A DNA stretch of 64,000 nucleotides from Erythrobacteraceae bacterium CCH12-C2 (GTDB taxonomy: Bacteria > Pseudomonadota > Alphaproteobacteria > Sphingomonadales > Sphingomonadaceae): positions 1 to 64,000 of the forward strand of contig LSKF01000094.1 in the NCBI GenBank assembly GCA_001556995.1, written 5' to 3'. The notes under the pieces are model-generated. The model was given only the letters and a program-made list of their open reading frames with translations, ran no database searches and had not been told where the DNA came from. Made by a program: the position numbers and the translations under genes. This document shows positions 8,211-15,746 of this stretch, one piece after another (position 1 is the first letter of the stretch; every line of letters starts with the position of its first letter).

Positions 8211-9230
8211 TTGAGCCTCGAATTTCGCCATATTGCCCATGCTTACGGTCAGGTGCGGGCGCTGGAGGATATCAGCTTTACCGCGCCGACAGGAGAGATC
8301 ACCTGCCTGCTTGGCGCGTCGGGTTGCGGGAAGTCAACGCTTTTGGGGCTCGCGGCGGGCTTGCTCCGGGTGCAGCAGGGCGCGATTGCGATTGATGGCG
8401 CGGTGCTGGCCGATGCATCGAGCAGCCCTCCGCCCGAGGCGCGGCCCGTGGGGCTGGTGTTTCAGGACGGGGCGCTGTTTCCGCATATGACGCTCGCCGC
8501 CAATGTCGCCTTTGGCCTCCCCCGCGCGCGGCGCAGCGAGGCAGAAGGCTGGCTGGCGCAAGTCGGGCTGGCGGGGCTGGGCGCGCGCTATCAGCATGAG
8601 TTGTCGGGTGGGCAGCAACAGCGCGCCGCGCTCGCCCGGGCGATGGCCCCGGGCCCGGCGGTACTGCTGATGGACGAACCCTTCGCCAGCGTCGACATCG
8701 TCCTGCGCCGCTCCCTGCGCCGCGACTGCCGAATCCTGCTGCGCGAGGCCGGGACCACGGTGGTGCTGGTCACGCATGATCCGGCTGAGGCGCTCGACAT
8801 CGGGGATCGCATCGCGGTGATGGAACAGGGCCGGATCGTGCAGTTCGGCACGCCGCAAGACCTGCACCTCGCCCCTGCGACCGCGGCGGTGGGAGCAATC
8901 TTCAGCGGGGCGCAGGTGATCGGCGGTGCGCCTGCCGAAGCGGGGCTGGATACGGCCTTCGGGCTGTGGCCGATGGCAAGCCTGATCGGAGAACTACCCA
9001 AGGCCTCGGTGCTCGATCTTCTGGTGCAGGCGGACCGTATGGTGCCGGTAGCCGATGTCCGTGGATGCCAGGTGCGCGATGTCCATCCCATCGGCGCGCG
9101 CAACCGGGTGCTTCTGCAGGGCGCGGACGGGGCAACGATCACGGTCGAGACCGCCGTGCCGGTCGATCCGGCCAAGACCTATAGCGTCATTCCTGATCCC
9201 GAAAGCGTGCGGGCTTTCGCACGCGATTAG
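8211..9230 (+). CDS. fbpC: Iron(III) ABC transporter ATP-binding protein (FbpC type)
   Basis: 339 residues. ABC ATPase with Walker A GASGCGKST (about 34-42), Q-loop VFQDGALFP, signature LSGGQQQR, Walker B VLLMDEPFASVD and the switch His in VTHDPAEA. The C-terminal about 110 residues form the TOBE-like regulatory extension of the FbpC/PotA group. It energises the adjacent permease. The start is a TTG at 8211; no ATG or GTG fits, and the reading frame from TTG gives the usual N-terminus. Confidence 0.88.
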   Translation: MSLEFRHIAHAYGQVRALEDISFTAPTGEITCLLGASGCGKSTLLGLAAGLLRVQQGAIAIDGAVLADASSSPPPEARPVGLVFQDGALFPHMTLAANVAFGLPRARRSEAEGWLAQVGLAGLGARYQHELSGGQQQRAALARAMAPGPAVLLMDEPFASVDIVLRRSLRRDCRILLREAGTTVVLVTHDPAEALDIGDRIAVMEQGRIVQFGTPQDLHLAPATAAVGAIFSGAQVIGGAPAEAGLDTAFGLWPMASLIGELPKASVLDLLVQADRMVPVADVRGCQVRDVHPIGARNRVLLQGADGATITVETAVPVDPAKTYSVIPDPESVRAFARD

Positions 9231-9252
9231 AGCTTGCGCGGACTGAGTTTAT

Positions 9253-9271
9253 ATTGCAAGTCATTCGCAAT
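9253..9271. promoter_or_regulatory. Fur-like box upstream of fbpA
   Basis: ATTGCAAGTCATTCGCAAT is an imperfect palindrome (five-base arms ATTGC/GCAAT, seven of nine pairs matching overall). It resembles alphaproteobacterial Fur sites with TGC and GCA arms. It sits 22 bp before the fbpA start, in the 63-bp fbpC-fbpA spacer, so it could repress a promoter dedicated to the binding protein under iron-replete conditions. Confidence 0.55.
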
Positions 9272-9293
9272 TAATCACAGGAACCCACTCCCG

Positions 9294-10334
9294 ATGAAAA
9301 AGCTTCTCCTCGCCGCCCTGGCCTGCGTCAGCCTAGCCGCTTGTTCCGAGACTCAGGATGCCGAGGGCGAAGCTGTGCCAATCACCGGCGAGGTCAATAT
9401 TTACTCCTCGCGTCACTACGACACCGACTTGGCGCTCTATGAGGATTTCACCAAGCAGACCGGGATCAAGGTCAATCGCATCGAGGCTGATGCCGATGCC
9501 TTGATCGAGCGCATCCAGTCCGAAGGCGAGTTCAGCCCGGCTGACCTCCTGATCACGGTCGACGCCGGGCGGCTCTGGCGCGCTGAGGAGGCGGGGGTTT
9601 TCGCGCCCGTCGATTCGGCGGTGCTGAAGGAACGTCTCCCCGCCAACCTCCGCCACCCGGAGGGCCTGTGGTTTGGCCTGTCGACCCGCGCGCGGATCAT
9701 CATCTACAACAAGGCGGCAGGCGTGCCCGACGGCCTCGCCAACTATGCCGATCTGGCGAACCCGGCGTTCAAGGGCGACATCTGCGTGCGCTCCTCCTCG
9801 AACATCTACAACATCTCGCTGCTTTCCAGCATCATCGCCCATCAGGGCGCGGCAGGGGCGGAGAAGTGGGCCAAGGGCGTGGTCGCCAATTTCAAGCAGC
9901 CCCCGCAAGGCAATGACACCGCGATGATCGAGGCGGTCGCGGCAGGCCAGTGCCGCATCTCCGTGGTCAACACCTATTACCTCGCGCGCTTTGCCGGAGG
10001 GGAAGCCAAGGAAAAGGCCATCTTCGACAAGGTCGGCGTGATCTTCCCTGACCAGGGCGGGAACGGCACCCACGTCAATGTGAGTGGTGCCGGGCTGGTC
10101 AAGACCGCGCCGAACCGGGAAAATGCCATCAAGTTCCTCGAATACCTGACCTCGGAAAGCGCCCAGCGTTACTTCGCCGATGGCAATAATGAGTACCCCG
10201 CAGCCATCGGCATCAAGCCCAACTCCGCTGCGGAAGCCCTCGGCGCGTTCAAGGCGGACACGCTCAGTGTCGCCGATATCGGCAAGGGCCAGGCCGAGGC
10301 GGTCAAAATCTTCGACCGTGCAGGCTGGAACTGA
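9294..10334 (+). CDS. fbpA: Iron(III) ABC transporter substrate-binding lipoprotein (FbpA type)
   Basis: 346 residues. The N-terminus is a lipoprotein signal (MKKLLLAALACVSLAAC, lipid-modified Cys17), so the protein is likely anchored facing the periplasm. The mature part is a ferric-binding protein of the transferrin-like fold: it begins VNIYSSRHYDTDLALY and carries the C-terminal VNTYYLARF segment with the tandem Tyr that binds iron in FbpA. ATG 9294 is chosen because it gives the signal peptide; the longer frame starts 60 bp upstream without one. It follows fbpC and has its own Fur-like box. Confidence 0.9.
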   Translation: MKKLLLAALACVSLAACSETQDAEGEAVPITGEVNIYSSRHYDTDLALYEDFTKQTGIKVNRIEADADALIERIQSEGEFSPADLLITVDAGRLWRAEEAGVFAPVDSAVLKERLPANLRHPEGLWFGLSTRARIIIYNKAAGVPDGLANYADLANPAFKGDICVRSSSNIYNISLLSSIIAHQGAAGAEKWAKGVVANFKQPPQGNDTAMIEAVAAGQCRISVVNTYYLARFAGGEAKEKAIFDKVGVIFPDQGGNGTHVNVSGAGLVKTAPNRENAIKFLEYLTSESAQRYFADGNNEYPAAIGIKPNSAAEALGAFKADTLSVADIGKGQAEAVKIFDRAGWN

Positions 10335-10390
10335 TCGGCATTAGCGCCGCATCAAGGCGCGCTTTCACCCCTTATCACTAAACTGTCTTG

Positions 10391-10447
10391 ATGGGGGCGC
10401 GCCCTTAGTCCATTTGCGCCCCCATTCCGGCTGCCTATGCGGGCAGC
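10391..10447 (+). other. Two consecutive stem-loops between fbpA and fpr
   Basis: First hairpin: ATGGGGGCGC (10391-10400) pairs perfectly with GCGCCCCCAT (10416-10425) around a 15-base loop. Second: GCTGCC (10430-10435) pairs with GGCAGC (10442-10447). Neither is followed by a U-tract, so neither is a typical intrinsic terminator; they may attenuate fbpA transcripts or form the fpr leader, whose start lies 23 bp further on. Confidence 0.4.
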
Positions 10448-10470
10448 GCTGACAGACCTCCGAGGCCCCT

Positions 10471-11286
10471 TTGAACCAGCCCATTATCGACCGCGACCAG
10501 TTCACCGAAAGCGCGGCGCTTTCCGTTGAGACCATCACCGATGTGCACCACTGGTGCGATGGGCTGTTCAGCCTCAAGATGACGCGCCCCGCGAGCTTCC
10601 GCTTCCGCTCGGGCGAGTTCGTGATGATCGGGCTTCCCGGCGACAACGGCAAGCCGCTGCTGCGCGCCTATTCGGTCGCCTCGCCCTCTTATGAAGAGGA
10701 ATTGGAGTTTCTGTCGATCAAGGTGCAGGACGGCCCGCTGACCTCGCGGCTCCAGCACATTCAGGTCGGCGATCCGATCTATCTCGGCAAGAAGCCGACC
10801 GGCACCCTTGTCACCGACGCGCTGCTGCCGGGCAAGCGCTTGTTCATGCTGTCAACCGGCACTGGCCTCGCGCCTTTCATGAGCCTCGTGCGCGATCCCG
10901 AGGTCTACGGGATGTTCGAGGAAGTGATCGTCGTGCATTCGGTGCGCAACGTGAATGAGCTGGCTTACCGCGAGCTGCTGGAAAGCAAGCTCGAAGGCGA
11001 CCCGCTGCTCGAAGATGAAGACCGCGCGCGGATGATCTACGTCCCCACCGTGACCCGCGAACCCTTCCGCACGCAGGGCCGCATCCAGGCGCTGATCGAC
11101 GATGGCCGCCTGTTTGAACAGTCGAAGGGCCCCCAGCGTTTCGTGCCGGAAGAAGACCGCGTGATGCTGTGCGGATCAATGGCGATGATCAAGGACCATG
11201 CGGCGGATCTGCAGCGGCGCGGGTTTGAGGAAGGCGCGAACAACAAACCGGGGCAGTTCGTGATCGAGCGGGCGTTCGTGGGGTGA
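10471..11286 (+). CDS. fpr: Ferredoxin--NADP(+) reductase
   Basis: 271 residues, the length of proteobacterial Fpr. FAD-binding half carries RAYSVASP; the NADP half has STGTGLAPFMS and the closing FVIERAFVG typical of the FPR subclass. It moves electrons between NADPH and ferredoxin or flavodoxin in the cytoplasm, for redox defence, Fe-S assembly or P450-type electron supply. The start is TTG at 10471; no closer ATG gives a complete N-terminus. It stands as a single gene downstream of fbpA. Confidence 0.9.
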   Translation: MNQPIIDRDQFTESAALSVETITDVHHWCDGLFSLKMTRPASFRFRSGEFVMIGLPGDNGKPLLRAYSVASPSYEEELEFLSIKVQDGPLTSRLQHIQVGDPIYLGKKPTGTLVTDALLPGKRLFMLSTGTGLAPFMSLVRDPEVYGMFEEVIVVHSVRNVNELAYRELLESKLEGDPLLEDEDRARMIYVPTVTREPFRTQGRIQALIDDGRLFEQSKGPQRFVPEEDRVMLCGSMAMIKDHAADLQRRGFEEGANNKPGQFVIERAFVG

Positions 11287-11385
11287 GCTTGCCTCCCAGT
11301 CGCGCAGCCCGCGGCCCTGCTCTTCCCAATATTCATTGACCATTCAGCAATTTGGTATCACCTTCAACCGCTGAAGGAGATCGCC

Positions 11386-11760
11386 ATGCTGAGTCGCTTC
11401 GTTCCCGCCGCCGCCTTGGTTGCCACCTTGCTCGCCCCTGCTACTGCGGTCGCCCAAGCCGAAGGCACATGGACCTCGGCCGTTCAGGTTTTCGAGCTGG
11501 CGCAGATCTCGATCAACGCCGCCGCCGTCGCGCCAGCCGAATTTGCAGAAAAGACGCAGGCGATCCGCTCCTGCGGCGATGCTCGCCAACTCGCCCGGGA
11601 TCTTGGCGCACGCGTCACGCGCGACAACTTCGTGCGCGCGAGCACCCTTCCGTCCGAGTTGCAGCCGATCCTCGCCGAGACGCCGACCGGCCATGCTACG
11701 CCGGTCTTGTTCGAACAGGGCGGTGCGCTGCATGTGTTCGTGGTGTGCGGGCGCAGCTGA
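11386..11760 (+). CDS. Small secreted protein resembling the end of a PpiC/SurA-type domain
   Basis: 124 residues. A clear signal peptide (MLSRFVPAAALVATLLAPAT, cut after AQA) precedes a mature domain of about 100 residues with two Cys (SCGDAR and VVCGR) that could form a disulfide. The last half (STLPSELQPILAETPTGHAT, then PVLFEQGGALHVFVVCGR) resembles the closing part of parvulin/SurA peptidyl-prolyl isomerase domains, without a full catalytic domain. AAGGAG lies eight bases before the ATG. Periplasmic, function unassigned. Confidence 0.65.
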   Translation: MLSRFVPAAALVATLLAPATAVAQAEGTWTSAVQVFELAQISINAAAVAPAEFAEKTQAIRSCGDARQLARDLGARVTRDNFVRASTLPSELQPILAETPTGHATPVLFEQGGALHVFVVCGRS

Positions 11761-11849
11761 TCGTCACCCCCCACTTTCGCGCTTGACCCCCGCCCGCAGG
11801 CGCTGTTCACTCATGGCAAATCAAAACCCATTTGCCGGAGAGAACCCCC

Positions 11850-12992
11850 ATGCTCGCGACCTCTTATCGCACCGCCTATAACGCAGACCACGAGGCCTTC
11901 CGCGACACTGTCCGCCGCGTTTTTGCCGAGCATCTCACCCCGCACATGGACGAGCACGAGGCCAACGGCATCGTCCCGCGCTCCGTCTGGAAGGCGGTGG
12001 GTGACGCCGGGTTGCTGTGCCCCACGGTGAAGCCGGCAAACGGCGGCCTCGGCCTCGATTTCGGGTTCAATTGCATCGTTGCGGAGGAACTGAGCTACCT
12101 CGGCTCCTCGGCAGGCTTCACCCTTCAGAGCGACATCACCGTCAATTATTTCGAGCGTCTCGGCACCCCCGAACAGCGCGAGAAATATCTCCCCGGCATG
12201 ATCAGCGGCGATGTGATCACGGCCATCGCCATGACCGAACCCGGCACCGGCTCCGACCTTCAGGGCATCCGCACCACCGCGAAGAAGGACGGCAACCACC
12301 TCGTCATCAACGGCTCGAAAACCTATATCACCAACGGCCAGAACGCCGACGTGGTGATCGTGGTCGCCAAGACCGATCCCGAGAAGGGCGCCAAGGGCAT
12401 CAGCCTCGTGCTGGTCGACGCCGACACCCCCGGCTTTGCGCGCGGGCGCAATCTCGACAAGATCGGGCAGCATTCGGCCGACACCTCCGAGCTGTTCTTC
12501 AACGATTGCCGCGTGCCGATGACCAATATCCTTGGCGCAGAAGGCATGGGCTTTGTGCACCTAATGGAGGAGCTGCCGCAGGAACGGCTCAGCATCGCGG
12601 TCGGCGCGCAGGCGGCGGCGCAGCGGGCGTTTGACGAGGCGGTGAAGTTCACCAAGGAGCGGCAGGCGTTTGGCAAGACCGTGTTCGAATTCCAGAACAC
12701 CAAGTTCACCCTCGCGGACCTGAAGGCCAAACTGCAAGTGGGCTGGGCGCACCTCGACTGGGCGATCCGCAAGCACCTCGCCGGCGAGCTCACCACCGAC
12801 GAGGCGTCCGCCGCCAAGCTGTGGCACACCGAGCTGCAATGGGAAGCGTGCGACACTGCGCTGCAACTCCACGGCGGGGCGGGCTACATGAACGAATATG
12901 CCATCGCCCGGCTATGGCGCGACGCGCGCGTGACGCGGATATTCGGCGGGACCAACGAGATCATGAAGGAAGTGATCTCGCGGTCGATTTGA
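11850..12992 (+). CDS. Acyl-CoA dehydrogenase
   Basis: 380 residues, full length. FAD-linked alpha,beta-dehydrogenation of an acyl-CoA, first step of beta-oxidation. Motifs: AMTEPGTGSDLQGI (FAD/substrate), LQLHGGAGYMNEYAIARLWRD with the usual active-site region, and the closing IFGGTNEIMKEVI. The ATG at 11850 is chosen because GGAGAG lies seven bases upstream; the frame also runs back to a TTG at 11832. The next gene on the same strand is an SDR. Chain-length preference cannot be read. Confidence 0.9.
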   Translation: MLATSYRTAYNADHEAFRDTVRRVFAEHLTPHMDEHEANGIVPRSVWKAVGDAGLLCPTVKPANGGLGLDFGFNCIVAEELSYLGSSAGFTLQSDITVNYFERLGTPEQREKYLPGMISGDVITAIAMTEPGTGSDLQGIRTTAKKDGNHLVINGSKTYITNGQNADVVIVVAKTDPEKGAKGISLVLVDADTPGFARGRNLDKIGQHSADTSELFFNDCRVPMTNILGAEGMGFVHLMEELPQERLSIAVGAQAAAQRAFDEAVKFTKERQAFGKTVFEFQNTKFTLADLKAKLQVGWAHLDWAIRKHLAGELTTDEASAAKLWHTELQWEACDTALQLHGGAGYMNEYAIARLWRDARVTRIFGGTNEIMKEVISRSI

Positions 12993-13000
12993 GCCCTTCG

Positions 13001-13096
13001 TCTCCCCTCCCCGGCGGGGATGGGTCGGGGGTGGGGGCTCCGCCCCATCGACGGCAGAGCACCCATTCCCAACCCCCTGCCTCAAGGGAAGGGGCA
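13001..13096. repeat. REP-like GC-rich intergenic palindromic element
   Basis: In the 122-bp spacer between the acyl-CoA dehydrogenase and SDR genes, C-rich and G-rich blocks face each other: CCCCTCCC (13004-13011) with GGGAAGGGG (13086-13094), and inside these GGGTCGGGGGTGGGG with CCCATTCCCAACCCCC. This compound hairpin is of the type scattered between genes in many sphingomonads. No second copy is in this window. Confidence 0.55.
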
Positions 13097-13114
13097 TTAT
13101 GCGGAACACACCCC

Positions 13115-13855
13115 ATGACCGATCCCCTCGACTTCACCGGCCAGCGCATCCTCGTCATCGGCGGGTCGAGCGGGATCGGGAACGGCATCGCGCACGGCTT
13201 CCGCCAGCGCGGGGCGGCCGTGACGGTCACCGGGACGCGGCCCGATATCGGGGACTATCTCGAAGCCGAGGACTCCGACTTCACCGGCCTCGATTATCGC
13301 CAGCTTGACCTCACCGACCGCGATGCAGCGGGGCGGCTGGCGGCGGATTTCGGCGCGCTCGATGTGCTGGTGCTCTGCCAAGGCACTGTCCGCTACGGTC
13401 GGCTGGAGTTCACCCGCGAAGGCTGGGATGCAGTGGTCGACATCAACCTCAATTCGGTGATGGATGCCGCGCGCGCCTTCCACCCCGCGCTGGCGGCGAG
13501 CAAGGGCACCATCATCATCGTCTCCAGCGTCGCCGCGTTCAAATCAACCATCGGCACCCCCGCATATGCGGCATCGAAGGCAGGCGCAGCGAGCCTCACC
13601 AAGACGCTGGGAGAGGCGTGGGCGCGCGACGGCATCCGCGTCAATGGCATCGCCCCCGGGCTGGTGCCGACCAAGCTGACCGCCGTCACCACCGATCACC
13701 CCGAACGCCGCGAAGCCAGCATCCGCCGCATCCCCCTGCGCCGCATGGGCACGCCTGAGGATATGGCGGGCGCGGCGCTGTTCCTCGCCTCACCGCTAAG
13801 CGCTTACATCACCGGGCAGACGCTGGTGGTCGACGGCGGCCTGACCCTCTCTTGA
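13115..13855 (+). CDS. SDR-family oxidoreductase
   Basis: 246 residues, classical short-chain dehydrogenase. NAD(P)-binding GGSSGIGNGI near the N-terminus, catalytic Ser in IIVSSVAA, and the YxxxK pair in YAASKAG; C-terminal AYITGQTLVVDGG is typical. ATG 13115 starts directly at the Rossmann fold. A 15-bp gap leads to the aldo/keto reductase, so both are probably co-transcribed. Substrate unknown. Confidence 0.88.
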   Translation: MTDPLDFTGQRILVIGGSSGIGNGIAHGFRQRGAAVTVTGTRPDIGDYLEAEDSDFTGLDYRQLDLTDRDAAGRLAADFGALDVLVLCQGTVRYGRLEFTREGWDAVVDINLNSVMDAARAFHPALAASKGTIIIVSSVAAFKSTIGTPAYAASKAGAASLTKTLGEAWARDGIRVNGIAPGLVPTKLTAVTTDHPERREASIRRIPLRRMGTPEDMAGAALFLASPLSAYITGQTLVVDGGLTLS

Positions 13856-13869
13856 AGGACGTACCCACG

Positions 13870-14895
13870 ATGCAATACACCCGCCTCGGCGCCTCTGGCC
13901 TCACCGTCTCGCGTCTGTGCCTCGGCTGCATGAGTTATGGCGATACCTCCAAGGGCTGGCACGGCGACTGGCTGCTGGGTGAGGACGCTGCCCGTCCGTT
14001 TTTTCGCGAGGCGCTGGAAGCGGGGATCAATTTCTTCGACACCGCCAACATCTATTCGGGCGGCACCTCGGAGGAAATCACTGGAAAGCTGCTGCGCGAA
14101 ATGGCGCGGCGTGACGAGATCGTAGTCGCCACCAAGGCTTTTGGCGTGTGGCGCAATGCGCCCAATTGCGGCGGACTGTCGCGCAAGGCGCTGTTCGCTG
14201 CGATCGATGACAGCCTCACCCGGCTCGGGCTGGATCACGTCGACCTGTTCCAGATCCACCGCTGGGACGACCACACCCCAATCGCAGAAACAGTGGAGGC
14301 GCTCCACGACATCGTGAAGGCGGGAAAGGCGCGCTATATTGGCGCATCATCGATGTATGCGTGGCAATTCGCCAAGGCACAGGAAGTGGCGCGCGCCAAC
14401 GGCTGGACGCGGTTCATAACGATGCAGAACCAGCTCAATCTCCTCTACCGCGAAGAGGAACGCGAGATGCTCCCGCTGTGCGCGGCGGAAGGCGTGGGTG
14501 TAATCCCATGGAGCCCGCTCGCACGAGGGCGGCTGACCCGGCCTTGGGGCGAGAGCACGGTGCGCAGCAATACCGATGTGGTCGGCAAGGCGCTCTACAA
14601 AGCCGAGGACGCAGCCGATCAAGCGGTGATCGAGGCGCTCACCGAGCTGGCGGCGGCGCGCGGGGAACCGATGGCGAGCCTCGCGCTTGCGTGGCATTTT
14701 ACCAAGCCTGCTGTGGCCGCTCCGATCATCGGAGCGACTCGGCCCGGGCACATTGCGGATGCGGTCCGGGCACTCGACATCGCGCTTTCCTCTGAAGAAG
14801 TCGCGAGCCTCGAGGCACCCTATCGACCCAAATGGCCCACCGGGATGGGAATGCCAATGCCGACGATGGACAAGGTTTCGGTGTTGGTGCCCTGA
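13870..14895 (+). CDS. Aldo/keto reductase
   Basis: 341 residues, TIM-barrel AKR of the YhdN/YajO-like group. N-terminal MQYTRLGASGLTVSRLCLG, catalytic region NFFDTANIYSGG (Asp, Tyr), Lys in VATKAFG and His in FQIHRWDDH complete the tetrad. NADPH-dependent reduction of aldehydes or ketones, substrate not predictable. The ATG at 13870 has AAGGACG upstream; an in-frame TTG at 13852 would overlap the SDR stop. Confidence 0.9.
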   Translation: MQYTRLGASGLTVSRLCLGCMSYGDTSKGWHGDWLLGEDAARPFFREALEAGINFFDTANIYSGGTSEEITGKLLREMARRDEIVVATKAFGVWRNAPNCGGLSRKALFAAIDDSLTRLGLDHVDLFQIHRWDDHTPIAETVEALHDIVKAGKARYIGASSMYAWQFAKAQEVARANGWTRFITMQNQLNLLYREEEREMLPLCAAEGVGVIPWSPLARGRLTRPWGESTVRSNTDVVGKALYKAEDAADQAVIEALTELAAARGEPMASLALAWHFTKPAVAAPIIGATRPGHIADAVRALDIALSSEEVASLEAPYRPKWPTGMGMPMPTMDKVSVLVP

Positions 14896-14928
14896 GCGTT
14901 CGCCCCGGCTTTCGCATAGCTGCAATCC

Positions 14929-14949
14929 CGTCACAAACGCGTCACACCG
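14929..14949 (+). promoter_or_regulatory. 11-bp-spaced direct repeat upstream of the response regulator
   Basis: CGTCACAAACG followed at once by CGTCACACCG gives two CGTCACA half-sites exactly 11 bp apart, the spacing bound by head-to-tail dimers of OmpR/PhoB-family regulators. It lies 36-57 bp before the response regulator ATG, so autoregulation or PhoB control is plausible. Confidence 0.45.
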
Positions 14950-14985
14950 CTACGCCATTCCCGCCTAAACCGGGGCTGGCTAAAC

Positions 14986-15660
14986 ATGGATGTCGTCAAT
15001 ATTTTCCTGACGAGCGAACTGGGTGAGAGCCTGGAAGATTTCGTCCATGATCACCGCCGCTTCACCTTCGATAGGCTCGGCCCGGAAGGCCCGCGCCGCC
15101 TGCTCGAAGGGCCGATGTGGGCCTTTGTCGACTGGGTGATGCCCGACCTTGCCGGGCTCGAAATGTGCCGCCGCCTGCGAGCCGATCCGCGCACCGCCGA
15201 AGCGCATATCACCATGGTGCTGGAAGAGGACGATGCCGAAGATCGTCGCCGCGCGCTGCGGGCTGGGGCGGATGATTACCTTATCGGCCCGCTGGATCGC
15301 ACCGCCGTGCTCGACCGGGTGCTGGCACTGCAATCGCGTCAGGCGGAACGCCACGCCACCCGCCGCATGGAATTGGGCGCGCTAACGATCGACATGGCGG
15401 CATTGCAGGCGCGCTGGGCGGGGGAGCCGATCGTCTTGCGCCCCAACGAATTTCGTCTGCTGCGCTTCTTTGCCGAGAACCCCAACCGGGTGCTGACTCG
15501 CGAGGACCTGATCAACGGTCTTGGCAAGCGCGAACCGGCGATTGACGAGCGCACCGTGGATGTGTGGATCGGCCGCTTGCGCCGCGCGATCAAGGCCGCG
15601 GGCGGGGGCAATCCGCTGCGCACAGTGCGTTCGCTGGGCTACGTCCTCGACCTGAGCTGA
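14986..15660 (+). CDS. Orphan OmpR-family response regulator
   Basis: 224 residues: receiver domain (1-120) and C-terminal winged helix (130-224). The receiver phospho-acceptor is probably Asp49 in FVDWVMPDLAGLEMC, and the switch Lys region is altered (ADDYLIGPLDR has no Lys-Pro), so phosphorylation control may be unusual. The effector domain carries LRPNEFRLLRFFAENPNRV and RTVDVWIGRLRRAI. No histidine kinase is adjacent. A strong hairpin terminator follows the stop. Confidence 0.85.
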   Translation: MDVVNIFLTSELGESLEDFVHDHRRFTFDRLGPEGPRRLLEGPMWAFVDWVMPDLAGLEMCRRLRADPRTAEAHITMVLEEDDAEDRRRALRAGADDYLIGPLDRTAVLDRVLALQSRQAERHATRRMELGALTIDMAALQARWAGEPIVLRPNEFRLLRFFAENPNRVLTREDLINGLGKREPAIDERTVDVWIGRLRRAIKAAGGGNPLRTVRSLGYVLDLS

Positions 15661-15693
15661 CCGGTGCTAACTTCGCTTCCATAAGTCTACGAA

Positions 15694-15721
15694 AAAGGCC
15701 GCCCGGTGAAGGGCGGCCTTT
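15694..15721. terminator. Bidirectional intrinsic terminator
   Basis: AAAGGCCGCCC (15694-15704), six-base loop, GGGCGGCCTTT (15711-15721): an 11-bp perfect stem with A-tract upstream and short T-tract downstream. It separates the plus-strand response regulator from the minus-strand TonB receptor and can stop both. Confidence 0.85.
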
Positions 15722-15746
15722 ATGTTTCCATCGTGGTAGCAGTGGC

